Position numbers and translations under genes: made by a program
Part shown: positions 44,173 through 53,121 of the stretch, in pieces
Layout of the letters: the number at the start of each line of letters is the position of its first letter
Numbering within the stretch: position 1 is the first letter of the stretch
The notes under the pieces: model-generated
Seen by the model: the letters and a program-made list of their open reading frames with translations, nothing else
Database searches by the model: none
What the model was told of the DNA's origin: nothing
DNA from: Planctomycetaceae bacterium
GTDB taxonomy: Bacteria > Planctomycetota > Planctomycetia > Planctomycetales > Planctomycetaceae
Length of the DNA: 64,000 nucleotides
Reading direction: 5' to 3'
Assembly (NCBI GenBank): GCA_021732995.1
Contig: JAKFWA010000074.1
Span: forward strand, 50,119 to 114,118

Positions 44173-44200
44173 GAGCGGTGACTGTTGGTTACACCCGCTC
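44173..44200. terminator. Hairpin between convergent genes, possible terminator
   Basis: GAGCGG (44173-44178) pairs with CCGCTC (44195-44200) around a loop partly able to pair (TGAC/GTTAC). It lies 26 bases after the giant propeller gene and before the DUF1552 stop on the other strand. No T-run. Confidence 0.3.
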
Positions 44201-44250
44201 TCAGGCGGATTGCTCGTCACCAAACGCGAAGATCAGCAGAAGAGTCGCAC

Positions 44251-45609
44251 TTATGCGTCGATTACCTTCAGTTCGCCGGTGCTGTCGCCGAAGCGTTCGT
44301 CTTTGCTGCCGACTCGGTGGAGCATCGACAGGAACAAGTTGTTGAGCGGCGTCTCATTGGAGAGACGGATGTGGCTGCCGGTCTTGATCGTTCCGCTACC
44401 CTTACCAGCGAGTACGACGGGCAAGCTGCCGTGATCGTGACGGTTGCCGTCTCCCAGCCCGGAGCCGAACACGATCATGGAATGATCGAGCAATGAGCCG
44501 TCGCCTTCCGGAGTCTCTTTCATCTTCTTCAAGAAGTAAGCGAACTGCTCAACGAGATAGAGGTCGATCTTGCGAATCTGCGCGATCGGTTTCTCTTCGT
44601 TCTTGTGATGCGACAGTTGATGGTGGCCAGCGCTAACCCCCGCTTGCGGATAGCTGCGGTTGCTGCCTTCGTTGGCGAGCATGTAGGTGGCGACTCGGGT
44701 TGAGTTCGTGCGGAACGACAGCACCAGCAGGTCATACATCAACCGCATGTGCTCGGTGGTGTCCTTCGGGATGCCAGTTGGAATTTCAAAGTCCGGCTTC
44801 GCCTGCTGAGCTTCCTTCTCGGCCTGCTCGATACGTTGTTCGATCTCGCGAACACTCGTGAAATACTCGTCGAGCTTACGACGGTCGGTCTGGCCGAGCT
44901 TTTCTTTCAGGTTGCTCGCATCGCCAGCGACGGTGTCGAGAATGCTGCGGCGGTACTTCGCGCGCTTGGCTCGTTGTTCGGGAGATTCGCTGCCGGAGCC
45001 AAAGAGTCGCTCGAAGACCAAGGCCGGGTTCACTTCCTTCGACATGGGAGTGGTCGGCGACTTCCAGGAAATCGTTGACGAATACGCGCAGCTATATCCC
45101 GAGTCGCAATTGCCGGAAGTACGCCCCCCTTCCAAGCCGAGTTCCAGCGACGGGAGGCGCGTATCCTTGCCGACAACTTGCGCGGCAATCTGATCGACCG
45201 AAACGCCGACCTTGATGTCAGCGCCGGACGTCTTGACCGGGTGCATCCCGGTGAGAAATGTCGCTGCGGAACGAGCATGGTCGCCCGGACCGTCACCGTG
45301 AGCCCGCCCCTTGTCCTGACCAAGACCAGACAGCACGAGCAGGTCCGACTTGAACGGGTTCAGCGGCTGCAGAGTCTCAGACAACTTGTAATCTTCACCC
45401 GCTGAAGAAGGTGTCCAACTGGGCATAATTGCCCCGTTGGGGAAGAACACGAACCCCATTCGCAACGGAGCAGCGGACGATGTCGGGCCTGCAGCCAAGC
45501 CATTCACGGGCAACATCGCGTTGAGCAGCGGCAAGCCCATCAGGGCACTGGCCCCGCGCAGAAACGTGCGGCGAGCCATCGGCTGTGATCGCGAAATGAA
45601 TGCAGGCAT
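44251..45609 (-). CDS. DUF1552 family protein
   Basis: 452 residues from ATG 45609, preferred because GAGGG lies about seven bases upstream and the N-terminus then reads as a Tat-like signal (SQPMARRTFLRGASALMGLP). Family marks: GMHPVKTSGADIKVGVSVDQ, PSLELGLEGGRTSGNCDSGY, and near the C-terminus NETPLNNLFLSMLHRVG. DUF1552 proteins are abundant in planctomycetes and are encoded next to DUF1587/1592 cytochromes, as here; their function is unknown. It lies 34 bases downstream of the cytochrome gene and is probably cotranscribed. The protein should be exported folded. Confidence 0.92.
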   Translation of the reverse strand: MPAFISRSQPMARRTFLRGASALMGLPLLNAMLPVNGLAAGPTSSAAPLRMGFVFFPNGAIMPSWTPSSAGEDYKLSETLQPLNPFKSDLLVLSGLGQDKGRAHGDGPGDHARSAATFLTGMHPVKTSGADIKVGVSVDQIAAQVVGKDTRLPSLELGLEGGRTSGNCDSGYSCAYSSTISWKSPTTPMSKEVNPALVFERLFGSGSESPEQRAKRAKYRRSILDTVAGDASNLKEKLGQTDRRKLDEYFTSVREIEQRIEQAEKEAQQAKPDFEIPTGIPKDTTEHMRLMYDLLVLSFRTNSTRVATYMLANEGSNRSYPQAGVSAGHHQLSHHKNEEKPIAQIRKIDLYLVEQFAYFLKKMKETPEGDGSLLDHSMIVFGSGLGDGNRHDHGSLPVVLAGKGSGTIKTGSHIRLSNETPLNNLFLSMLHRVGSKDERFGDSTGELKVIDA

Positions 45610-45643
45610 GTGAGATCCCTCAAAGCTTCCGAATGATCCGACA

Positions 45644-48373
45644 CTAATCCCGTTCGCCGTCACCTCGACGCTGCTGGAACGGTCGACTGTTCACAATACC
45701 AAGAATCATGGCCGAAAACTTGTGATTCTGGCCTTCGAGCCGCTGCATCACTTCGTCGACGGCGCAGCGGTCATAGTATTCCAATCCGCGGCCCAACGCA
45801 TAAGTCAAAAGTTTTTCGGACAAGGTCCGGCTGAACTGTTTTTGACGCCCCTTCAAGATACGCACCAGTTCCACGGCACTCTTGAACGATTCGCCCGATG
45901 GCAGCGTTCCCGAGGCATCCACCGGATGAGTACCATCACGGTCACGCCACTGTCCAATCGCATTGAAGTTCTCAAAGCCGAAACCCAGCACGTCCATCGT
46001 TGTGTGACAGGACGCACAAACCGGACTTTCGCGATGCACAGCCAACGCCTCGCGGAGTGACGCTTCAGGCCGGGCCTTGGACGTCTCTTCCAAGTCTGGC
46101 ACGTTGGGCGGTGGAGGTGGCGGCGGAGTACCGAGAATATTCTCCATGATCCACTTACCACGTTTCACCGGCGACGTACGGTCAGGGTTTGAGGTCAGCG
46201 TCAGGATGCTGGCGTGTGTGAGCACACCCGCACGCTGAGACACGTTGAGCGACACCTTTTCGAACTTGTCCACCTTCGGCGCGGGAAGACCGTACAGCTT
46301 GGCCAGTCGCGGATTGATGAACGTGAAATCCGCATCCAGGAAATCCAGAATGCTGCGGTCTTCTTTCACGATCGATTCAAAAACCAGCAAAGTTTCGGCC
46401 CGCATGTCGTCACGCAGTTGCGAGGAGAACTCGGGGAACAGCTTGGTGTCGGCTGCGAACTCATCAAGGCTCCGCAGGTTGAGCCATTGCGCGGCGAAGT
46501 TGTCTGCCAAAGCTCGCGACTTCGAGTCCTTCAACATCCGCTTGACCTGCTGCTCCAGAATATCCGGCTTGCGAAGCTCGCCGCGCGAAGCCAGATCAAA
46601 CAATTCCTGGTCCGGCATGCTGCTCCACACGAAGTAGGACACTCGCGACGCCAATTCGTAATCCGTCACGACGTGTTCGGCGCGAGGATCGTTCGGTTTC
46701 GCATCGGTCTCAACTCGGAACAGGAAGGAGGGCGAGATCAACACGCCTTGCACGGCGTATTGAATCGCTCGATCAAACGGCTCACCGTCTTTGACGGCGG
46801 CTTCGGTGATCGCCACGAACTTGCTGAGTTCGTCATCCGTGCCTGGGCGTCGAAAAGCACGCGTCACGAACGGCTTCAGTACCTCGACAGCGGCGTCGTG
46901 CACCGACTTGCCGTTGCCGGGACGGGTCGACACGAAGCCAGTTTGAGGGGGCGCAACTGCCGGCGCGACGACATCAACATGGCCGACGTACAGGTTGCGG
47001 TCACCCTTGTTGCGTTCCCAGAAGTCATTCATGAACGCCACAGCAATGCGATGAGTGCCTGCCGTGAGACGTAACTTCTCGTCGTAGTCGTTCGCCCGCA
47101 TGTTGCCGCGAACTTCGAAGCTCTTCTGAATCTTGTTATCAACTCGCAAGTCCATCTTCGCGAGTTCGTTGCCGTGCTGTTGAGCCTTCGCACGCACCGA
47201 AAGGGTGTACTCACCGTCGGTCTTCGCTTCGTAATCGAAGTACACCGAACCGGCCGAAATCAGCCCGTAGAAGCCGTCATCAGCGATGTCGAACTTGTCG
47301 TTCGTCTTTAGAGCCTTCGCGTCAAAGTGCTGTTTGTTGGGCTTGCCGCTGCTGACGGGGATCGCCTGGTCGGTGATCTTCTCGGCGGCGTCCAGGTACT
47401 TCTCCATCAGCAACGGCGTAAGCGACAGCACATCGCCGATGTTGTCGAAGCCATAACCGACATCGTCCGACGGAAAATCGTCAGCCGGCTGAAAGTTCAC
47501 GCCCAGCAAGTCGCGAACGGTGTTGTTGTACTCGGCGCGATTCAGGCGGCGGATGGTGACTCGGCCCGGATCGCTGATCATGTTGCAGTCGAGGTTGAAC
47601 AGCTTGTCGTTCAACCACGCCACGACCGCCTCTTTGTCTTTGATTTCGGGTTGAGGCGAGTCGGGCGGCGGCATCGCTCCGATTTCGAGCATCGCCAAGA
47701 CCTTCTCCCAAGTCTTCCGCGCGTCGCCTTTGATGAAAGTGTCCGGGTTCTCGTACTTCGTGAGATCAATGCCGCCTTCCGCGTCCTCTTTCGAATGACA
47801 TTCCACGCAGTGCTTCTGGACGAACGGCTGCACTTGAGTCTTGAAGAGGTCCGGCTTGGCCACCACTGCCTCAGCGACCGGGATCACTCGACCGTCCGCA
47901 GTGCGAGTTCCGCGCGGAGCAAACGCCAAACCCACGCCAGCCAATAGCAGACAACTGATGCCGACCAGCATTGGCCAGCGCTTCAGGAACCAGTCACGGT
48001 TCAAGGCCTTCAGCGGCGACGACTTCGCTTTCACCGCACGCCGCGTCGATCCAGCAGATGAACGCGAGCGACGCGAACTCACATCACGCGCATCGAGATC
48101 GACGTGATCATCAGCGGTTGCTTCTGCTCGTGGTGCGGCGGCTCTTCGAACGGGAGTCTTCGCTTTCGAGCCAGCGATTCGCGGCCCGGACACTCTTTGA
48201 GTCTCATCCAGGTCGCTCAGCCGATGCGGTTCTTCTTGAGCGGCAGGAATCTGAAATGTCGTCCCACATTCTTCCCGCGGACAGCGCGCACGGCGACCGG
48301 CGTACTTGCTATCGACCTTGAATCGAAAGCCGCACTCCGGACAAACGGAAGAAATCGAAGAACGTGGAGCCAT
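45644..48373 (-). CDS. Planctomycete cytochrome-like protein (MJ0042 finger, PSCyt1-like haem motif, DUF1587/1595/1592/1588/1585)
   Basis: 909 residues. The N-terminus has an MJ0042-type zinc ribbon, CPECGFRFKV then ARCPREECGTTFQIP, in the cytoplasm. A basic, Ser/Ala-rich stretch follows, then one transmembrane helix (MLVGISCLLLAGVGLAFAP, about 135-155). Outside the membrane come a haem-binding motif CVECH within VQKHCVECHSKEDAEGGIDL, then the DUF1587 segment RRLNRAEYNNTVRDLLGVN, DUF1595/1592 (FVTRAFRRPGTDDE, then SRVSYFVWSSMPDQ), DUF1588 with a second CASCH, and DUF1585 at the C-terminus (LLTYALGRGLEYYDRCAVDEV). Such proteins are characteristic of planctomycetes; electron transfer or carbohydrate oxidation has been proposed but is unproven. 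Confidence 0.93.
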   Translation of the reverse strand: MAPRSSISSVCPECGFRFKVDSKYAGRRARCPREECGTTFQIPAAQEEPHRLSDLDETQRVSGPRIAGSKAKTPVRRAAAPRAEATADDHVDLDARDVSSRRSRSSAGSTRRAVKAKSSPLKALNRDWFLKRWPMLVGISCLLLAGVGLAFAPRGTRTADGRVIPVAEAVVAKPDLFKTQVQPFVQKHCVECHSKEDAEGGIDLTKYENPDTFIKGDARKTWEKVLAMLEIGAMPPPDSPQPEIKDKEAVVAWLNDKLFNLDCNMISDPGRVTIRRLNRAEYNNTVRDLLGVNFQPADDFPSDDVGYGFDNIGDVLSLTPLLMEKYLDAAEKITDQAIPVSSGKPNKQHFDAKALKTNDKFDIADDGFYGLISAGSVYFDYEAKTDGEYTLSVRAKAQQHGNELAKMDLRVDNKIQKSFEVRGNMRANDYDEKLRLTAGTHRIAVAFMNDFWERNKGDRNLYVGHVDVVAPAVAPPQTGFVSTRPGNGKSVHDAAVEVLKPFVTRAFRRPGTDDELSKFVAITEAAVKDGEPFDRAIQYAVQGVLISPSFLFRVETDAKPNDPRAEHVVTDYELASRVSYFVWSSMPDQELFDLASRGELRKPDILEQQVKRMLKDSKSRALADNFAAQWLNLRSLDEFAADTKLFPEFSSQLRDDMRAETLLVFESIVKEDRSILDFLDADFTFINPRLAKLYGLPAPKVDKFEKVSLNVSQRAGVLTHASILTLTSNPDRTSPVKRGKWIMENILGTPPPPPPPNVPDLEETSKARPEASLREALAVHRESPVCASCHTTMDVLGFGFENFNAIGQWRDRDGTHPVDASGTLPSGESFKSAVELVRILKGRQKQFSRTLSEKLLTYALGRGLEYYDRCAVDEVMQRLEGQNHKFSAMILGIVNSRPFQQRRGDGERD

Positions 48374-48436
48374 GTGGGAGACTCAATGCGAACGTTTTGC
48401 AGAGAACTCCACTCCCGACGGCGTCCACTGCTGATG

Positions 48437-48826
48437 TCACTGGGCTGCCGCAAGTTCCGACATGCGGATTGCAGGTTCCACCACGCGTTCCCAGTTTTCG
48501 CGTATGTACTCTTCCGGCCCACCCTTATTCGCGACGTGCCAGGCAACGTCGACTGTCGGGACCATCTCGATGGCGTCCCAGGGGCAAACCGTCAATTCGT
48601 AAGGATCAGACTTCTTTCCGGGGATGTGGACGCAGACTTCGCAGCCCACGCAACGCTCAACGTCGATCTCGCAGAAACTTTGCAGACAGGAGATCGACTC
48701 GCCGGGCACCTTCTGGATGCAGTCCACCGGGCAAACTTCGAGGCAAGACTCGCAACCCGTGCAATTGTCAGCGTTGATGACCGCAACTTCTTTGGGGAGC
48801 TTCTTACGCGCGCCTTGCTTGGCCAT
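48437..48826 (-). CDS. Ferredoxin-family 4Fe-4S protein
   Basis: 129 residues, cytoplasmic. The first cluster motif is clear: CTGCESCLEVCPVDC (Cys22, 25, 28, 32). The second half has CEIDVERCVGCEVCVHI and TVCPWDAIEM, so a second cluster is probable but its spacing is irregular, with an insertion before the last cysteine. The C-terminal 35 residues (GPEEYIRENWERVVEPAIRM) are helical and not part of the ferredoxin fold. It starts upstream of the DUF1592-type gene on the same strand with a 63-base gap. It probably carries electrons to an unidentified partner. Confidence 0.85.
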   Translation of the reverse strand: MAKQGARKKLPKEVAVINADNCTGCESCLEVCPVDCIQKVPGESISCLQSFCEIDVERCVGCEVCVHIPGKKSDPYELTVCPWDAIEMVPTVDVAWHVANKGGPEEYIRENWERVVEPAIRMSELAAAQ

Positions 48827-49147
48827 GTTTACCTCAAGTGAAAAACGGGCGAGTCATCCTCACGCAATGCCTCACCAGAGCATCGACCAGACTAGCTCAA
48901 CTTCTCAAGTTCGGCTGATCCAGAGCGGTAATGATTCTTGTGGACGCTTCGACTTGCCACAAGCGAGTTTGGAATTCTCTCAATAGCGGTAAAAACCACT
49001 TGTGCTTTAGACAACGCATCGGCAAATTCCAATGCAAGTTGTGCTTGATGGCACTTTAATTACGACTATCGAATCCAGTTTGTTGACTCATCCTGTCGCA
49101 TCAGTCGCTGTGTGCTTGACCTGATTTCCTCAAAAAGGACCAACGCC
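48827..49147. other. Divergent intergenic region
   Basis: Between the ferredoxin (minus) and the DUF1501 gene (plus). No gene seen. A TGGCAC-N5-TTACG sequence near 49048 superficially resembles a sigma-54 site but lacks the GC at the -12 element. Confidence 0.45.
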
Positions 49148-50452
49148 ATGCTGACAATTCAAGGTTTGCGCCGCTCTCGTGATTGTGGCGGAACCACGCG
49201 CCGCGATTTTCTGAAGGTCGGCACTTTGGGGATGGCTGGCCTTAGTCTCCCGAGTCTGCTGGCAGCGAAAGCACAGGCGGCCAACTCAGGGCTGCCCGTT
49301 CGCAACAAGTCGATTGTCTGGCTGTGGTTAGGCGGTGGCCCAACACATGTGGAGACTTTTGATCCGAAGATGTCAGCTCCCGTCGAATACCGCAGCGTGA
49401 CGGGTGAAGTGCAGACGAAACTGCCGGGCGTCACGCTCGGCGGCAACTTTGAACGCATGGCTCAGCACGCCGACAAAATGGCGTTCGTGCGTTCCTTCGC
49501 GCACACCAACAGCGGTCACGGCGGCGGCACGCACTTCCTGATGACCGGCTACGACAACAAGGCCATCGACAATGGTGGCCAGCCAACCCGGCCTTCAATC
49601 GGATCCATCACGGCGAAGATCCGGGGAGCCAATCACTCGGAAACCGGCATGCCGACCTATGTGCGGCTGAGTTCCATCGGTTCCGACGGCCCGGCCTTCC
49701 TCGGCACGGCCTACGCACCCTTCGGGACGTCGTCCGAAGGTCGCAACAACATGACCGTCCGCACGACCACCGACCGACTGGCGGATCGTCGCGGGTTACT
49801 GGAAGGCTTCGACCGCTTCCAGCGTGACGCCGACCGAACCGGCTTGATGAACGGTCTCGACGCTTTCGAGCAGCAGGCCTTCAACCTGATCCTCGGCAAC
49901 GCTCCTGAAGCATTCGATGTCCGCAAGGAGGACGCCAAGACCCGGGACAAGTACGGCAAAGATCTGGGCGAGCAGATGCTGGTGGCTCGTCGGCTGTGCG
50001 AGGCCGGTTGTGGTTTCGTCACTCTGAACTACGGCGGCTGGGACATGCACGGCACGATTCAGCGAGCCATGAATCAGCGTGCTCCGCAACTAGATCGAGC
50101 CGTCGGCGCATTCCTGGAAGACCTCCATGATCGTGGTCTGCAGGATGACATTCTGCTCGTGATCAGCGGTGAGTTCGGCCGCACGCCCCGCATCAACCGA
50201 AATGCTGGCCGCGATCACTGGGCACCGCTCAGTACGCTCGCGCTGGCTGGTGGTGGCCTCCGCATGGGACAGGTGATCGGCGAGTCCGATTCCAAACTGA
50301 CCCGCCCAGCCACCGATCCGATCAGTCCACAGGACTTGATGGCCACTCTCTTCGTCACGCTGGGACTTGATCACAAGGCACAACTCGTCAATCAGGCGGG
50401 TCGGCCCGTCTACATGATTGAAAATGGTGACCCGATCAAAGCCTTGATTTAA
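49148..50452 (+). CDS. DUF1501 family exported protein
   Basis: 434 residues from ATG 49148, with AAAGGA about nine bases upstream; the frame also opens at 49112. The N-terminus is a Tat signal (TTRRDFLKVGTLGMAGLSLP). The fold is alkaline-phosphatase/sulfatase-like: WLWLGGGPTHVETFDPK near the start, FVRSFAHTNSGHGGGTHFLM, GWDMHGTI, and the C-terminal VISGEFGRTPRINRNAGRDH. These hold acidic residues and histidines that could bind metal. DUF1501 genes often sit downstream of DUF1549/DUF1553 cytochrome genes in planctomycetes; here that partner is absent and a DUF1592/DUF1552 pair lies divergently upstream. Function unproven. Confidence 0.93.
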   Translation: MLTIQGLRRSRDCGGTTRRDFLKVGTLGMAGLSLPSLLAAKAQAANSGLPVRNKSIVWLWLGGGPTHVETFDPKMSAPVEYRSVTGEVQTKLPGVTLGGNFERMAQHADKMAFVRSFAHTNSGHGGGTHFLMTGYDNKAIDNGGQPTRPSIGSITAKIRGANHSETGMPTYVRLSSIGSDGPAFLGTAYAPFGTSSEGRNNMTVRTTTDRLADRRGLLEGFDRFQRDADRTGLMNGLDAFEQQAFNLILGNAPEAFDVRKEDAKTRDKYGKDLGEQMLVARRLCEAGCGFVTLNYGGWDMHGTIQRAMNQRAPQLDRAVGAFLEDLHDRGLQDDILLVISGEFGRTPRINRNAGRDHWAPLSTLALAGGGLRMGQVIGESDSKLTRPATDPISPQDLMATLFVTLGLDHKAQLVNQAGRPVYMIENGDPIKALI

Positions 50453-50474
50453 CAGAACCACTTCGCAGCTTTTC

Positions 50475-50573
50475 AGCCACGGATGAAACACCGATGACGC
50501 ACGGATCAGGAACGAGCAGACAACCGGCTTGAGTTCCTTTTATCTGTGTTTCATCAGTGTTCCATCCGTGGCT
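50475..50573. repeat. Long imperfect inverted repeat, probable dispersed non-coding element
   Basis: Arms 50475-50506 and 50542-50573 are 32 bases each and match in inverted orientation with five mismatches. A second nested pair, AGGAAC (50508-50513) and GTTCCT (50533-50538), is perfect. Transcribed, it would fold into one long hairpin, followed by TTTTT at 50573-50577 on the plus strand, so it may also terminate the DUF1501 transcript. The arms read like ACGGATGAAACAC motifs that look multi-copy in planctomycete-like genomes; that is recollection, not tested here. Confidence 0.7.
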
Positions 50574-50605
50574 TTTTCATTTTCACTCAGCTTCAGGAGC
50601 GCTTC

Positions 50606-51682
50606 ATGATTCGGATTGCTCGCACGCTGTTTCTGCTGGCCACGTTGACACTCTTCAATCTGGCCGGGCGAGTTCAGGCGGACGAACCAGTTCGGGTCGG
50701 CCTGTTGGGCATCGATAATTTCGGTTCGGTGGCCTACACCGAGTTCCTCAACCGCCCGCATGCCGAAGGTGTGTTCGCGGGCGTGCGAGTCGTGGCAGCC
50801 TACCCCGTCATCAGCCCGGACTATCCTGACAGCGAGAAGCTGCAAGAGCAGTGGAAAGCACAGCTCTTGAACATGTACCAGAAGCCGAAAGATCCTAAGG
50901 ATGCCGTGCCGCCGATTGAGATGGTGAACTCGATCGACGAACTGCTCAAGAAGTGTGATGCCGTCATGATCTTCAGCATGGATGGCCGCCAGCATCTCGC
51001 TCAGGCAACACCCGTGCTGAAGGCTGGTAAGCGACTCTTCATCAGTCGACCGCTGGCATCTTCGCCCGAAGATGCGATTGCCATTCTGAAGCTGGCCAAG
51101 GAAACCAAAACACCGTGCTGGAGCAGTTCTCAGCATCGCTTCAGCGGCGGCTTCAGCGGCATGCGCGACCATCCTGAGGTCGGTAAGGTCATTGGTTGTG
51201 ACGTCTACGGCGGCTGGACAGTCAACGCTCCCGAAGCCGACAAATTCACGCGTCCGCTCCATAGCATTGAGACCCTGGTGACTATCATGGGACCGGGCGT
51301 CGCATCGGTGTCCTGCGCATCAAGCCCGTCTGCGGAGTGCTTCACGGTGACCTGGAAGGACGGCCGCATCGGTACCTATCGCGGTATCAAAGAAGGCGCG
51401 GTGAAGTACAGCGCAACCGTCTTCGGAGAGAAAGGCGTTTCCCCCGCTGGCATCTACGGCCACGGCGTTCCAGTGAAGGGTATTGTCCCGACGACCGACA
51501 AGTACGTCGGCTACGAAGGCCTTGCCATCGAGATGGCCAAGTTCCTCAAAGGCGGCCAGCCTCCCGTAACGCCTGCGGAAACACTGGAAATCTTCGCTCT
51601 GATCCAGGCAGCCGAAGAAAGCAAAGCCAAGAACGGCGTCCCGGTTCCGCTGAAGGATCTATCCAAGGCGTTGGGCGATTGA
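50606..51682 (+). CDS. Gfo/Idh/MocA-like exported protein lacking the catalytic motifs
   Basis: 358 residues from ATG 50606, with CAGGAG eight bases upstream and a Sec signal peptide (RTLFLLATLTLFNLAGRVQA). The Rossmann-like start is VRVGLLGIDNFGSVAYTEFL, which lacks the normal GxGxxG spacing. Where active family members have E-K-P, this protein has SRPLA (FISRPLASSPEDAIAI), so the catalytic Lys is gone. The C-terminal region (HSIETLVTIMGPGVASVSC) still fits the family. It was probably derived from an oxidoreductase and may bind a sugar or serve structurally; this is inference. It lies 153 bases after the DUF1501 gene with a hairpin element between. Confidence 0.75.
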   Translation: MIRIARTLFLLATLTLFNLAGRVQADEPVRVGLLGIDNFGSVAYTEFLNRPHAEGVFAGVRVVAAYPVISPDYPDSEKLQEQWKAQLLNMYQKPKDPKDAVPPIEMVNSIDELLKKCDAVMIFSMDGRQHLAQATPVLKAGKRLFISRPLASSPEDAIAILKLAKETKTPCWSSSQHRFSGGFSGMRDHPEVGKVIGCDVYGGWTVNAPEADKFTRPLHSIETLVTIMGPGVASVSCASSPSAECFTVTWKDGRIGTYRGIKEGAVKYSATVFGEKGVSPAGIYGHGVPVKGIVPTTDKYVGYEGLAIEMAKFLKGGQPPVTPAETLEIFALIQAAEESKAKNGVPVPLKDLSKALGD

Positions 51683-51708
51683 TACTTCGATAACGGCTTC
51701 GCAAACAG

Positions 51709-52275
51709 CTAAGACTTCACGGTCAGAATCTCGGTGATCCTCGCCAGAATTTCTGCAGGTTCAGCCATGCGGCCGGGGCCAACCTGGCCGCAGCTGAGCC
51801 AGCCGCTGCCGGGTTCGACGCACAGCATGCCGTCGTCTGCTACCTGTTTCAGGTTCCGTTGGACCGGCGGCTTCTTCCACATTTCGGTGTTCATGGCCGG
51901 GGCGAGCAGCACCGGGCACGTCACTGTCAGAGCGAGTGTGGAAACCAGATCGTCTGCGTGACCTTGGGCGAGCTTGGCGAGGCAATCAGCGGTCGCGGGC
52001 GCGATGAGATACAGCTCAGCACGTCGGGCTAATCCGATGTGCTCGCCCTGCGGATGTTCGATCGGCTGAAACAGGTCGAGATAGACGCGACGTCCAGTCA
52101 ACGCTTCGAAGGTCGTCGGGCCGATGAACTTGGTCGCGGCGGGCGTCATCGCCACGGTGACTCGCGCGCCCGCCTGCACCAGCTTGCTCGTCAGATCCGC
52201 CGTCTTATAGGCCGCGATGCCGCCAGTAACTCCAATCAGGATTTCCCGCTGCTGAAGTGTCCCGGTTGCCATCAC
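51709..52275 (-). CDS. coaC: Phosphopantothenoylcysteine decarboxylase (stand-alone CoaC flavoprotein)
   Basis: 188 residues, FMN-dependent, converts 4'-phosphopantothenoylcysteine to 4'-phosphopantetheine in CoA synthesis. Motifs: [17 protein letters not shown] at the start (FMN phosphate), [11 protein letters not shown], the active-site His in [19 protein letters not shown], the PxMNxxMW substrate clamp as [10 protein letters not shown], and the substrate-recognition [17 protein letters not shown] with the Cys. There is no CoaB ligase domain, so the synthetase must be encoded elsewhere. It lies 39 bases downstream of the FabZ-like gene, so likely in one transcript. Confidence 0.92.
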   Translation of the reverse strand: MMATGTLQQREILIGVTGGIAAYKTADLTSKLVQAGARVTVAMTPAATKFIGPTTFEALTGRRVYLDLFQPIEHPQGEHIGLARRAELYLIAPATADCLAKLAQGHADDLVSTLALTVTCPVLLAPAMNTEMWKKPPVQRNLKQVADDGMLCVEPGSGWLSCGQVGPGRMAEPAEILARITEILTVKS

Positions 52276-52314
52276 AAGAATCTTTCCATCAGAGCATCGG
52301 ACTCGAAGCCCGAC

Positions 52315-52824
52315 TTAGATTTCCACTTTCGAATCACGGCTGATCGGTACCCCGATCATGTTGCCGCTGAAGACCATGCGGTCGTTGACGTAGCCTTGGA
52401 ACGCGAACTCAGCACGACGACGAACGCGGACTTCCACGACCTTGGCCATCAGTACGAGGCGTGAGTTCGGAGCCACCGGCAGGCGGAAACGCACTTCGCT
52501 CATGCCGCCGAAACCGAGGAAGTCGCCTGCCAGCAAATCAAACTTACGTGCGTAAAAGCCCGCCAGTTGGGCGGCACACTCGCACATGATGACTCCGGGC
52601 ATCAGCGGAAAGCCTGGCATGTGACCTTGAATCCAGAATTCGTCGTCCGTCACGTCCTTAAAGCCGATCAATCCCTGAATTGAGTGATCGATGTGCACGA
52701 TTCCGGTGAGCTGTTCCATTTCGTGACGCTGCGGATTGACCTTGCGAATCTCGTGCAGATCGTACAGGGGTTTCTCGAAGTTGATGCTGAGTTTCGAGAG
52801 GTCGAACAGTTGCTCCGGGCGCAT
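52315..52824 (-). CDS. FabZ/FabA-like hotdog-fold hydroxyacyl dehydratase
   Basis: 169 residues. The hotdog helix motif is GHMPGFPLMPGVIMCECAAQ: the catalytic His is in GHMPGFP and the catalytic Glu is in MCECAAQ, at the spacing of FabZ (GHFPxxPxxPGVLxxEAxAQ). The preceding region (IVHIDHSIQGLIGFKDVTDD) and following strands (RFRLPVAPNSRLVLMAKVVE) fit the fold. It should dehydrate 3-hydroxyacyl-ACP intermediates in fatty acid or lipid synthesis. The N-terminal about 35 residues are extra compared with minimal FabZ. Located directly upstream of coaC, a sensible pairing because ACP needs CoA. Confidence 0.85.
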   Translation of the reverse strand: MRPEQLFDLSKLSINFEKPLYDLHEIRKVNPQRHEMEQLTGIVHIDHSIQGLIGFKDVTDDEFWIQGHMPGFPLMPGVIMCECAAQLAGFYARKFDLLAGDFLGFGGMSEVRFRLPVAPNSRLVLMAKVVEVRVRRRAEFAFQGYVNDRMVFSGNMIGVPISRDSKVEI

Positions 52825-53121
52825 GGCCTCATTCTCCGTAATGTCAAAGTGACGTCGTGAAGCCGCAGTTTAACAGGTCACTCTGGAGAGGCCATATTGC
52901 GTGCCCGTTGGAATGAGGCTGGCCGCGGCGCTGAAAGGTTCGGTGACGCATGTGGCATTTCCTGTCAGTCGCACCGGGAATCTTTGAGACATCAGACCGG
53001 TTGCACGAATTTAACTTCTGTTAAGGTGAGTAGTTGCAGAGCACCCCGGCTTCGTTTCTACTGATCGTCCCGCCTTGTCCCCGCGCCTGATAAAACGCTC
53101 ACCGCCGGAACGTACCCACCT

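Noticed and set aside
49046..49064. Possible sigma-54 promoter TGGCAC-N5-TTACG
   Set aside because: The -12 element lacks the required GC, and no enhancer-binding context is visible.
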